DNA from: Bolinopsis microptera
Lineage: Eukaryota; Ctenophora; Tentaculata; Lobata; Bolinopsidae
Length of the DNA stretch: 64,000 nt
Direction: 5' to 3'
Assembly (NCBI RefSeq): GCF_026151205.1
Contig: NC_087084.1
Coordinates: forward strand, 13,419,453 to 13,483,452
Of this stretch, positions 1 through 10,964 are shown piece after piece (positions within the stretch are counted from its first letter, which is position 1; each line of letters starts with the position of its first letter). The position numbers and the translations under genes were made by a program. The notes beneath the pieces were generated by a model. It saw only the letters and a list, made by a program, of their open reading frames with translations, ran no database searches and was not told where the DNA came from.

Positions 1-2014
1 CTGCCGAGGTATTGGCTGATGCTTTTGCTTCAGTTTTTGTCAAAGAACCAGATGGACCTTTGAACAGAGAATGTTATTTTGTTGCGGATGAGTTACACAT
101 TGAAAATATTGAGATAACAATGGATGATGTTGGCAGAGAACTGAAAAGAATTAATATTAGTAAAAGTAAAGGGCCAGATGGCATTCATCCTAAATTATTA
201 AAAGAACTTGAACATAATTCAAGTTTTGTTTCTGCTGTGACTAAAGTATTTCAAACATGTGCTTCAAGTGGAAAAATTCCAGAACAGTGGAAGACAGCAA
301 ATGTTACATCTCTTTATAAAAAGGGTAGTCGGAAAGATGCCCTAAATTACAGGCCAGTGTCACTTACATGCATTTTATGTAAATTATATGAAAAATTAGT
401 AAGGAGGCATATTATGAGTTTTGTTAGTAAGAAGATAAATCCAAACCAGCATGGATTTGTAGAAGGTAAATCTTGTTTGTCTAATCTATTAGAGAGTGTA
501 GAATGTATCATCGAACTATTAGAAGATGGTGCACCCGTAGATGTGTTTTACTTAGATTTTTGTAAAGCATTTGATAGTGTTCCACATCATAGACTACTTA
601 CAAAAATGAGAAATTTGGGTGTAAGTGGTAACACTTTAGATATTGTGAAAGACTTTTTATCTGGAAGAAGATTTAAGACATTCGTTGGTGGAGCATATTC
701 CTACCTTCGTGATGTTTTGTCAGGCGTCCCACAAGGGTCTGTTTTAGGTCCTTTATTGTTTGTCATTTTTATCAATGACTTGCCTGATTGTATTAATGGT
801 ATATCAAAACTGTTCGCAGATGATCTTAAAGTTATTATGAATGCCAATGACACTGAAAGCACTTTCAATATGTTAGAAAGCTTGCAAAACTGGCAAAATG
901 TGTGGCTGTTAAAGTTTAATCCTAGCAAATGCAAAATAATGCATGTTCCATTTAATGAGAATCCCCTTCAAGAATATGTATTTAGTGGTGTTACACTTGA
1001 ATGTATTGAAGCAGAGAAAGATCTTGGAGTTTTAACTTCTTCAGATTTGAAATGGTCGAAACATATTAAAAGTTGTATTAGTAAAGCAAACAGTATGATT
1101 GCATGGGTTACAAGGAATCTCATTATAAGAGAAATTAACGTTATGAGAAATGTTTATAAAACTATAATAAGACCCCACTTGGAGTATTGTGCTCAGTTGT
1201 GGTCCCCGCCTGCCTGCCATGGGAATTGGGCTACTATCATTGAACTGGAAAATGTCCAGAGAAGGTTCACACGCCTTATTGATGATATTGGAACACTTCC
1301 TTACAGTGAAAGGTTGGATGCCTTACAGATTACAACACTCGCAGAGAGACGGGTTAGAGGAGATTTGATTGAAGCCTACAAAATTGTAAATGGATTGGTT
1401 GAGTATGGAAAAGATATTTTCAATTTAAGTAGATCGGGAGATAAAATTGTTAGCACTAAATCTAACAATATTGATAGAAATATTAAAACCTTGTCTAATA
1501 ATTTTTTATCAGAGCGTGTTATCAGCTTTTGGAATAAATTGCCATCTTTTGTTAGAAATTCAGTGTCTGTTATTGATTTTAAAATTAATCTAGAAGAATT
1601 TAAAAAGACTAATAATTTAGTTGACACAGGCAACTTTTGGGAAGTGTCAAATATAGTTTTAGCAAAAATAGAGGGTGTAAATTATATCGAAAAGAAGAAG
1701 CAACAAGTTCAATATTTATATAAAAATCCGTGTGTTGCCAAGAGAAAGGGAATAAATATCTCATGAATTTGTTTTTATTTTATTTTTTAATTAAGGGTTT
1801 TTAACTTTTTAAACTTTTTAAATAACTTATTAATTTAATTTCTACTATATGTAAATAAATTATGACAATTATGTTAGTTATAGAATTTGTTTGTTTTGAA
1901 TGACGAAGGCTGTGAGATGTTCACAGTTCTGATAATGAGGAAATCAGAAAGAATGTTTAAAACTAGTGATGATGTGTATGTCATTATTCTTAATCTAATC
2001 TAAATCTAATCTTA
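1..2014 (+). mobile_element. CR1/Jockey-superfamily LINE, 5' cut by window edge
   Basis: A non-LTR retrotransposon enters from the left edge. Its reverse transcriptase frame ends at 1766, followed by a roughly 225-base 3' UTR that finishes in a short TCTAAT-type microsatellite near 1990-2013, a typical LINE 3' end. The last 160 bases (from about 1852) recur at 13391-13544, ending in the same TCTAAT tail, which marks the 3' end of the element. The endonuclease half would lie outside the window. Confidence 0.85.
3..1766 (+). CDS. LINE reverse transcriptase, C-terminal part
   Basis: Reverse transcriptase of a non-LTR retrotransposon, copying element RNA at a nicked target. The frame is open to the window edge, so the N-terminus is missing; there is no true start codon here. 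Visible motifs in order: the SKGPDGIHP block, the NYRPVSLT block, motif A (DFCKAFDSVPH; catalytic Asp codon 555-557), motif B (GVPQGSVLGPLLF), and motif C (FADD; Asp codons 819-824). After these comes the LEYCAQLWSP / RLDALQI thumb and C-terminal region usual for CR1-like elements. No stop or frameshift occurs over 580 codons, so this copy is young or still selected. The FADD variant is normal for this group. The clade (CR1, L2, Daphne or Crack) cannot be settled without a tree. Confidence 0.85.
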   Translation, partial: AEVLADAFASVFVKEPDGPLNRECYFVADELHIENIEITMDDVGRELKRINISKSKGPDGIHPKLLKELEHNSSFVSAVTKVFQTCASSGKIPEQWKTANVTSLYKKGSRKDALNYRPVSLTCILCKLYEKLVRRHIMSFVSKKINPNQHGFVEGKSCLSNLLESVECIIELLEDGAPVDVFYLDFCKAFDSVPHHRLLTKMRNLGVSGNTLDIVKDFLSGRRFKTFVGGAYSYLRDVLSGVPQGSVLGPLLFVIFINDLPDCINGISKLFADDLKVIMNANDTESTFNMLESLQNWQNVWLLKFNPSKCKIMHVPFNENPLQEYVFSGVTLECIEAEKDLGVLTSSDLKWSKHIKSCISKANSMIAWVTRNLIIREINVMRNVYKTIIRPHLEYCAQLWSPPACHGNWATIIELENVQRRFTRLIDDIGTLPYSERLDALQITTLAERRVRGDLIEAYKIVNGLVEYGKDIFNLSRSGDKIVSTKSNNIDRNIKTLSNNFLSERVISFWNKLPSFVRNSVSVIDFKINLEEFKKTNNLVDTGNFWEVSNIVLAKIEGVNYIEKKKQQVQYLYKNPCVAKRKGINIS

Positions 2015-2504
2015 CTAAGCCCATACACATATGCACTATATGCTATTAGATTGAAATATAGGTTTTTCTGGCTCTTTAGAGACGAATTCCACCCCAGGTA
2101 TTTGGCAGCGATGAGGCTTTGCTTGTTGACCGCCAGTATTTCTCAAGCTGATATATATAGAGCACAGCTTAATGTGAAGTTTGGTTGATTCATTAAACGA
2201 TGAGGTTTGGTTGAAGCATTGAACATGTTTGGTTGATTCATTGGACAAGATTTTCTACTACGTTTACTTTTACTTTTAGTTGCCTTTGGAATTCATTCCG
2301 TCAGATGTTGGCACTGAACGGTCTTGAAATCACTCATGGTGTATTCAAATCAAAGGTAAAAAAAGTTATTCTCTCGTCCCAGGGTAAAGGTGACAAGAAT
2401 ACCTGGACCCCTTTGGCAAACTTTCTGAACTCAGGCAGCTTGAACGACTAAATTTGAAAAAGTAAAATTTCTTGTCAGAATGAACTATTAGAACCTCAAG
2501 AAGC

Positions 2505-2601
2505 TTGATACATGTTTCGTATCCAAATATCAGAGATATTATTTTTCCGCCTTCGGCGGCGCGCGCTTCGCGCGCGAAAAGTGGCATGCAACGTATGTCA
2601 A
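2505..2601 (-). repeat. double-hairpin dispersed repeat, copy A
   Basis: A 60-base core (2542-2601) is identical in reverse complement to 10262-10321. It carries two adjacent GC-rich hairpins, GCGCGCG-CTT-CGCGCGC and CCGCC-TTC-GGCGG. Next to it, 2505-2541 (a GATAC...GTATC stem and an ATATC...GATAT stem) recurs in reverse complement just left of the foldback element at about 28762-28797. This looks like the structured end of a small mobile element; Helitron-type termini are possible but the CTRR end is not clear. Confidence 0.65.
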
Positions 2602-3290
2602 CAAGAAGCTGATCCGCATGTCTCCGCTACTAAAATGTTTAATGAGCCCAATCACTCATCACTTAACAGTTTAATCTTCAAAGTGAGTTGTACAATCTAG
2701 GTTGTTTTAAGTAGCTGTTGATAGTGTAAAACAGGAGTGACCTGATGATCGTTTTCATAACTTCGATTTACAATTTGTACCATAATAAAACTAGCACTAC
2801 CATGGGGTTCAAAAAGGGTCATTGTAAGCCTCCAGCGTAATGGTCCTAAGTCTCTGCCCCATGCGGTGCCTGTCAGCATCAGCTAACAGAATAGCCCTAA
2901 CATAACGATCAAGCCTACAAATTAGGTCCCTATAATGATTCGGTCGCGCTAAATCACTCTACAGTCGATTTTCTTATTTCATCACTTTTAGTTTCGCATT
3001 GGATAAAGCACATGTTATATCCGCGCGTTACGTGTGATCATATTTAATCCTGATTTCCCAATTACGTTTCTACTACATGCAGCTTTATACTTCGGATTTC
3101 AAACTTCGAGTTTTCGTCAACAGTCAATAATTATCCATGATTCATCTGCATCAGTGCCACTTGTGTTATACCTTATATGTAGTTATGAGTTATAATCCTA
3201 TAAGTTTAATGAATAGCTGTTAAAAATGTTGATCCTCATTTGCTCGCAGGTGTACTGACATATGCTATAGGTACAAATAGAATTGTAATT

Positions 3291-3483
3291 GATCCTAGAA
3301 ATAGTGCGCAGAGCTGGTTTTGTGGTTAAGTTTTGTAGTTGGAAGGTGTTTTTAATGTAGAGTGGGATCAGCTCTGAGGATTTATAATTCGCATCATTTA
3401 GTCGTTTCAGAACCTAGAAATAGTGCTCAAAGCTGGTTTTGTGGTTAAGTTTTGTAGTTGGAAAGTGTTTTTAATGACGTGTT
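3291..3483 (+). repeat. pair of ~70-bp direct repeats
   Basis: Two near-identical copies begin with CCTAGAAATAGTGC at about 3294 and 3412. They share the AGCTGGTTTTGTGGTTAAG phrase and end at TTTTTAATG. The 118-base spacing and a few substitutions suggest a local duplication. Confidence 0.75.
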
Positions 3484-3689
3484 TTATAACTCCCGGCATG
3501 GCTGCACAACAGTCTCCCAATTAAGAACACTTTCCACTGTTAATACAAAATAGCATTTACGATGGCTCTTACTAATTCGCTCGCCCAAAAATTTCACGTG
3601 ACTTTGGTTTTATGGTTTTGCAGCCGTACAAAACGGTTTTACATAAACCCTAATCTCAACCCTAACCCTAACCATAACAGATATTTCCA

Positions 3690-6600
3690 CAGCTATAAGA
3701 CGGATAATCTGAGCAAGCTTGGGCGAATTTCTATGTGCCAAACTTGAGATATGACTTCAAACACAAGAAAATATCTCCAAATTGGCGGTTTGGCGGAACA
3801 CAGGAATATATTTCAAGATCTGACGGATAGATTTTCTTTAAACTTTCCAGATAATTACATGGCTATATGACAGATAATGTGTATAGTACGAGTTTGGGAT
3901 AATGTGTATAGTACGAGTTTGGGAGAATTTCTATGTGCCAAACTTGAGATATGACTTCAAACACAAGAGAATATCTCCAAATTGGCGGTTTCTAACGGAA
4001 CACAGGAATATATTTCAAGATCTGACCGATAGATTTTCATTAAACTTTCCAGATAGTTACATGGCTATATGGCGGATAATCTGTGAGAGTTTTGGAGAAA
4101 TTCTATGGGCCAAACTTGAGATATGACTTCAAACACAAGAAAATATCTCCAAATTGGCGGTTTCTAACGGAACACAGGCATATATTTCAAGATCTGACCG
4201 ATAGATTTTCTTTAAACTGTTGAGATAATTACATGGCTATATATGACGGATAATGTGTAAGAGTTTGGGAAAGTTTCTATGTGCCAAACTTGAGAATATG
4301 ACTTCAAACACAAGAAAATATCTCCAAATTGGCGGTTTCTAACGGAAAACAGGCATATATTTCAAGATCTGACCGATAGATTTTCTTTAAACTGTTGAGA
4401 TAATTACATGGCTATATGACGGATAATGTGTACGAGTTTGGGAGAATTTCTATGTGCCAAACTTGAGATATGACTTCAAACACGACAAAACTGTACCATA
4501 ATATGGATTGGTCGAAAATCGAGTGTTTTAGTGAATAACTTAGAATATATTTTAAATTTTCTCAAGATCTGACCAATAGATTTTCTTTAAACTTTTGAGA
4601 TAGTTACATGGTTATATGGCGGATAATGTGTGAGAGTTTTGGAGAAATTCTATGTGCCAAACTTGAGATATGACTTCAAACACAAGAAAATATTTCCAAA
4701 TTGGCGGTTTCTAACGGAAATCAGGCATATATTTCAAGATCTGACTGATAGATTTTCTTTAAACTTTGCAGATAATTACATGGCTATAAGACGGATAATC
4801 CGTGCAAGTTTGGGCGAATTTCTATGTGCCAAACTTGATATATGACTTCAAACACGACAAAACTGTACCATAATATGGATTGGTCGAAAATCGAGTGTTT
4901 TAGTGAATAACTTAGAATATATTTTAAATTTTCTCAAGATCTGACCGATAGATTTTCTTTAAACTTTTGAGATAGTTACATGGTTATATGGCGGATAATG
5001 TGTGAGAGTTTTGGAGAAATTCTATGTGCCAAACTTGATATATGACTTCAAACACGACAAAACTGTACCATAACATGGATTGGTCGAAAATCGAGTGTTT
5101 TAGTGAATAACTTAGAATATATTTTAAATTTTCTCAAGATCTGACAGATAGATTTTCTTTAAACTTTCCAGATAATTACATGGCTATATGACGGATAATG
5201 TGTACGAGTTTGGGAGAATTTCTATGTGCCAAACTTGAGATATGACTTCAAACACAAGAAAATATCTCCAAATTGGCGGTTTCTAACGGAACACAGGCAT
5301 ATATTTCGAGATCGAACTGATAGATTTTCATTAAACTTTCTTGATAGTTACATGGCTATAAGACGGATAATCCGTGCAAGTTTTGGCGAATTTCTATGTG
5401 CCAAACTTGATATATGACTTCAAACACGACAAAACTGTACCATAATATGGATTGGTCGAAAATCGAGTGTTTTAGTGAATAACTTAGAATATATTTTATA
5501 TTTTCTCAAGATCTGACCGATAGATTTTCTTTAAACTTTTGAGATAGTTACATGGTTATATGGCGGATAATGTGTGAGAGTTTTGGAGAAATTCTATGTG
5601 CCAAACTTGATATATGACTTCAAACACGACAAAACTGTACCATAATATGGATTGGTCGAAAATCGAGTGTTTTAGTGAATAACTTAGAATATATTTTAAA
5701 TTTTCTCAAGATCTGACCGATAGATTTTCTTTAAACTTTTGAGATAGTTACATGGTTATATGGCGGATAATGTGTGAGAGTTTTGGAGAAATTCTATGTG
5801 CCAAACTTGATATATGACTTCAAACACGACAAAACTGTACCATAACATGGATTGGTCGAAAATCGAGTGTTTTAGTGAATAACTTAGAATATATTTTAAA
5901 TTTTCTCAAGATCTGACTGATAGATTTTCTTTAAACTTTCCAGATAATTACATGGCTATATGACGGATAATGTGTACGAGTTTGGGAGAATTTCTATGTG
6001 CCAAACTTGAGATATGACTTCAAACACAAGAAAATATCTCCAAATTGGCGGTTTCTAACGGAACACAGGCATATATTTCGAGATCTAACTGATAGATTTT
6101 CATTAAACTTTCCAGATAGTTACATGACTATAAGACGGATAATCCGTGCAAGTTTGGACGAATTTCTATATGCCAAACTTGATATATGACTTCAAACACG
6201 ACAAAACTGTACCATAACATGGATTGGTCGAAAATCGAGTGTTTTAGTGAATAACTTAGAATATATTTTAAATTTTCTCAAGGTCTGACCAATAGATTTT
6301 CTTTAAACTTTTGAGATAGTTACATGGTTATATGGCGGATAATGTGTGAGAGTTTTGGAGAAATTCTATGTGCCAAACTTGAGATATGACTTCAAACACA
6401 AGAAAATATTTCCAAATTGGCGGTTTCTAACGGAAATCAGGCATATATTTCAAGATCTGACTGATAGATTTTCTTTAAACTTTGCAGATAATTACATGGC
6501 TATATGACGGATAATGTGTACGAGTTTGGGAGAATTTCTATGTGCCAAACTTGAGATATGACTGCAAACACAAGAAAATATCTCCAAATTGGCGGTTTCT

Positions 6601-6895
6601 AACGGAACACAGGCATATATTTCGAGATCGAACTGATAGATTTTCATTAAACTTTCTTGATAGTTACATGGCTATAAGACGGATAATCCGTGCAAGTTTG
6701 GGCGAATTTCTATGTGCCAAACTTGATATATGACTTCAAACACGACAAAACTGTACCATAATATGGATTGGTCGAAAATCGAGTGTTTTAGTGAATAACT
6801 TAAAATATATTTTCGATTTTCTCAAGATCTGACCGATAGATTTTCTTTAAACTTTTTAGATGGTTACATGGTTATATGGTGGATAATGTGTGAGA
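3690..6895 (+). repeat. tandem array, left arm of a large inverted repeat
   Basis: About 18 units of two interleaved types share a backbone (TGCCAAACTTGAGATATGAC and AGATTTTCTTTAAACTTT). Type A, about 172 bases, carries AAATTGGCGGTTTCTAACGG. Type B, about 200 bases, carries TGGATTGGTCGAAAATCGAG. The short open frames inside are not genes, because neither period preserves a reading frame and the frames repeat with the units. The same units occur inverted at 7718-9000. Confidence 0.9.
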
Positions 6896-7717
6896 GTGGT
6901 AACACGACTCCTGTCCGACAGCGACATCTGTCCAACAGCGACATCTGTCCGACTCAGGGTACCAGAAAAAAATCGACATCTGTCCGAAATTGTGACCTGA
7001 TTTCAATACGACACATTTCCAATTAGAGACATGATCTAAACTGTTACTTGCTAAATTGTATACGTAACATGTCCAATTTGAGATATGATCTGAGCCATAG
7101 TTTACTACCACAGTTTATTTTCATTTGATGTCGATAAATTGGACAATAGTTTCAATGTTATTTAAATGTTATATAAATTAATTCAATATAATACAATATC
7201 ACAGAATCAAATCTAAAGCATACTCAAATTTCCGATAGCTTTAAGGAAATCCATAGGGTTGCTGTAGTTGTCGTAATCATCTACAATTCTCTGAAGTTGT
7301 CGATCATAACGGATCCATTTGGGTGCACGTGGCTCAGGTAGTTCCCGCCCGTCTCTTTTGGTTTTCTTCACGTCTGTAAGGGCTTGTTCTGCTTTAAGGC
7401 AATCAAGGAACTTCCAAATTGTGGGCTTCGAGCAGGAGAGCATTGAATGGAATCCGTCCTGTGATGTGATCGACAGCTTGTTAGGGTACGGCTAGCACGA
7501 TCCTGTTCTCAACTAGTCAATCACGTATCGATGGATCAGATCTTAAGGGATCACATCAGCTTTAGAACGTCACGAGATTACCCGTGAGCTTGTGAAATAC
7601 GAATGTGAACCGAAATGACAATATGATCCAAAATTCGGACAGATGTCACCAAAAACGACTCCTGTCCGACAGCGACATCTGTCCGAAATCCCTAATTCAG
7701 CACATAAAAATTCTCCC
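6896..7717. other. unique centre of the inverted array
   Basis: This is a single-copy core between the two inverted arrays. Both edges carry the phrase CTGTCCGACAGCGACATCTG (about 6909 and 7663). An inverted partner GGACAGATGTC lies near 7640. The middle holds the MULE transposase remnant. Confidence 0.6.
7213..7491 (-). pseudogene. MULE/FLYWCH-type transposase C-terminal remnant
   Basis: The minus-strand frame reads GFHSMLSCSKPTIWKFLDCL, then KAEQALTDVK and a tail ending at a stop. The pattern W/F-H-S..(S)..HPTIWKF..LK.EQAL..V is the C-terminal signature of Mutator-like (MULE) transposases, often fused to FLYWCH zinc fingers in animals. Only about 90 codons survive; an in-frame TAG at 7492-7494 closes the frame upstream, and no DDE catalytic core is visible. 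It sits exactly between the two inverted tandem arrays, so the arrays are probably the long terminal inverted repeats of this element. Family recognition is from the motif pattern and is moderately sure. Confidence 0.6.
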
Positions 7718-9000
7718 AAACTCGTACACATTATCCGTCATATAGCCATATAATTATCTGGAAAGTTTAAAGAAAATCTATCAGTCAAATCTTGAAATAT
7801 ATTCCTGAATTCCGCCGAGACCGCCAATTTGGAGATATTTTCTTGTGTTTGAAGTCATATCTCAAGTTTGGCACATAGAATTTCTCCAAAACTCTAACAG
7901 ATTATCTGTCATATAACCATGTAACTATGTCAAAAGTTTAAAGAAAATCTATTGGTCAGATCTTGAGAAAATTTAAAATATATTCTAAGTTATTCACTAA
8001 AACACTCGATTTTCGACCAATCCATATTATGGTACAGTTTTGTCGTGTTTGAAGTCATATCTCAAGTTTGGCACATAGAAATTCTCCCAAACTCATACAC
8101 ATTATCCGTCATATAGCCATGTAATTATCTCAACAGTTTAAAGAAAATCTATTGGTCAGATCTTGAGAAAATCGAAAATATATTCTAAGTTATTCACTAA
8201 AACACTCGATTTTCGACCAATCCATATTATGGTACAGTTTTGTCGTGTTTGAAGTCATATCTTAAGTTTGGCACATAGAAATTTGCCCAAACTCGTACAC
8301 CGTATCTGTCATATAGCCATGTAATTATCTCAACAGTTTAAAGAAAATCTATTGGTCAGATCTTGAGAAAATCGAAAATATATTCTAAGTTATTCATTAA
8401 AACACTCGATTTTCGACCAATCCATATTATGGTACAGTTTTGTCGTGTTTGAAGTCATATCTTAAGTTTGGCACATAGAAATTTGCCCAAACTCGTACAC
8501 ATTATCCGTCATATAGCCATATAATTATCTGGAAAGTTTAAAGAAAATCTATCAGTCAAATCTTGAAATATATTCCTGTGTTCCGCCGAGACCGCCAATT
8601 TGGAGATATTTTCTTGTGTTTGAAGTCATATATCAAGTTTGGCACATAGAAATTCGCCCAAACTTGCACGGATTATCCGTCTTATAGCCATGTAACTATC
8701 AAGAAAGTTTAATGAAAATCTATCAGTTCGATCTCGAAATATATGCCTGTATTCCGTTAGAAACCGCCAATTTGGAGATATTTTCTTGTGTTTGAAGTCA
8801 TATCTCAAGTTGGCACATAGAATTTCTCCAAAAGAGTTTTGGCAAAACTTTCACACATTATCCGCCATATAACCATGTAACTATTTCAAAAGTTTAAAGA
8901 AAATCTATCGGTCAGATCTTGAGAAAATTGAAAATATATTATAAGTTATTCACTAAAACACTCGATTTTCGACCAATCCATATTATGGTACATTTTTGTC
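7718..9000 (-). repeat. tandem array, right arm of a large inverted repeat
   Basis: The same type A and type B units as 3690-6895, in reverse complement, about seven units. Divergence between units is low. The array ends at about 9000 where the type B unit stops in TTTTTGTCG and unrelated sequence begins. Confidence 0.88.
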
Positions 9001-9911
9001 GAAAGTCTGAATTTCGGTAACAAATAAGGACTTAATTTGAGTTTACTGCACGCGCGATGAATAATTTGTGTTTATAGAGATCTGCGGCGCGTTATCAGGT
9101 TAACCAATGAAATCACGGCGTTTTTGTCACGTGACAGTCGAGTGTAGAGTGATTAATTATCATCCATAATGATTTAATATTGTTGAATAAAAAGATTTGA
9201 ATATAATATTTGTTTTATTCTGAAAAAAAAATAATATTTGTTATATTCTGAATTATTTTACGATTATAATTATATTATTATATTATCACCCGTCAACTAT
9301 TTTTAGAAACGAGTCCACTAACAATAAATGCAATCAATTTTAAACTTAACTAAAAGGTGTTATTATTTTTGTTTAATTGACGATGTCCTTTCATCTCAGC
9401 TCGGCGCGGCACAGCAGCGCATCTCGCCGATCTAAAGAGGTTGCTGTGAGAAGCCTCATTGAGTGCGCGGCGCGGCACAGTAACGCATCGCGCTACAATA
9501 TTTTTGTCTTAAAATGTAATTTAATAAATATTTGTCATATAATACGTTGTATGACCAGCCGCGCAAGAGTGCGCGGCTCCCCCTGTATCGTTGAAACGAC
9601 AATGGGGTCACGACGTGATACAATGCTTTACCTGGGGACCTCAGGCATCAGGCTATTATATTTATGCTCATAATCATAGAGATTTGGCGGAATGATCGAC
9701 AGGCTGAGCGCCGCCCAGTATAAATTGTCATACGTTGTATGACCCGCCGCGCACGAAGTGCGCGGCTCCCCCTGTATCGTCAGGACGTCTATAGTGAAGC
9801 GACCATGGGGGTCACAACGTGATACAAGTAATATATATATATTTATATATATATATATGCTAAGTTTATTATATTGTTTAAAGTTTTAATGTTTAAGTGC
9901 AAAAGTGGTTA
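9001..9911. other. gene-free stretch with two copies of a short hairpin repeat
   Basis: Two direct copies, about 9545-9640 and 9727-9828, share ATACGTTGTATGACC, a GCCGCGC..GTGCGCGGC hairpin, CTCCCCCTGTATCGT and an ending ACGTGATACAA. They resemble short non-autonomous elements. A (TA)n run follows at about 9828-9858. No gene is supported. Confidence 0.5.
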
Positions 9912-10260
9912 ATAGTGTGGTTGGTTTTATCCGATTATTTTAGATTTTTATGGAGGTTGTACCATTGTAAAACTTACATTGTGACAGTATAGATGGCGAA
10001 ATATTTTTGAAAATGGTCCTTACACAGCTTTGATAGTAACAATAACATTGGGTGAATAGATTGGGTGAACAAACTATGAAGCAGGCAATTATATGTGCTC
10101 ATCCATCATTCTGCATATGTAAGCACAGTAGTTTAATTGCTGATTCATACTAAATGGTGACTCGATAGTAGTCATGTGAGGGAGATCACGTGACAACACC
10201 TTCTCATAATTATAGCCCTCAGGATCGCATTGCAGGTTACGTTCACCGTAATGTGTATTG
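9912..10260 (+). repeat. dispersed repeat, copy 1 (inverted copy at 31.8 kb)
   Basis: About 350 bases match 31779-32122 in reverse complement with few differences (for example GGAGATCACGTGACAACACC in both). In this copy it runs straight into the 60-base double-hairpin core at 10262. In the other copy it abuts the foldback palindrome. Confidence 0.85.
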
Positions 10261-10261
10261 A

Positions 10262-10321
10262 GTTGACATACGTTGCATGCCACTTTTCGCGCGCGAAGCG
10301 CGCGCCGCCGAAGGCGGAAAA
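10262..10321 (+). repeat. double-hairpin dispersed repeat, copy B
   Basis: Reverse-complement twin of 2542-2601, starting TTGACATACGTTGCATGCC and ending GGCGGAAAAA. The two hairpins are the same as in copy A, but the right-hand flank differs completely from it, so the conserved unit ends here. Confidence 0.8.
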
Positions 10322-10964
10322 AGGGGCATACCATAAAGGGAATCGGACTTTTTAGAGGGACGCATATTCTGCGTCCCTATTATCCTATTTGACCAAATAT
10401 GGGAGTAATTGACTGAGATGGCGCGCGCGCCACCAAAACAGTTAAATGCATTGTTTTTAACCATGTTGCAATATTTTTGAGTTTACTTGGTATCTTTGTA
10501 GTATTTTTATTATCTAAACGACTATATTAAGTCATTAGAACCTTCATGCAAACAAAAATTGAATTTTTTCAATATTTCTGTAAACTGAAAACTTGTAATT
10601 TTGTTCCAAACTGCTTAATTTTTGTACTGCGCTACTAATTCATGAAAAACGCGCTATATTTATATTTCGCATTGGATATATAGATGACCAATGATGTCGT
10701 GGTATTAAAGTTATGTGACACCGCGATGAGCTAGCTGGCGTCTAGCTGCCTAAGATCATATCTATGCTTTCTCCTTTGTCCTTTTTATCACTCGATAGCG
10801 GTAACTCTTTACACATGCTTTTTTGTACAACCTGTTGTTCAATTTGTTTAACATCTCTCTGGTTATTGCAAACCACTTCAATCCCCAAATTTATACATCT
10901 AACCATCTCTCTGGTTGCTTTCATCTCGTTAAAGCCAAGGCTCGACCGGGACCGCTTTTTTGGG
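10322..10964. other. gene-free stretch
   Basis: AT-rich sequence with a few short open frames on both strands and no recognisable product, RNA gene or repeat structure. Confidence 0.5.

Larger units (their letters stand above)
2015..3690. other. gene-free stretch with small repeats
   Basis: No convincing coding region. It contains the GC-rich double-hairpin repeat at 2505-2601 and a pair of roughly 70-base direct repeats (3291-3367 and 3409-3483, sharing the phrase AGCTGGTTTTGTGG). A short run of TTAGGG-type repeat on the minus strand lies near 3653-3676. Confidence 0.6.

Noticed and set aside
3902-6733. Repeated 60-75 codon frames reading NLRYDFKHKKISPNWRFLTE
   Set aside because: They are pieces of the type A tandem unit, end within the unit, and the 172-base period breaks the frame between units.
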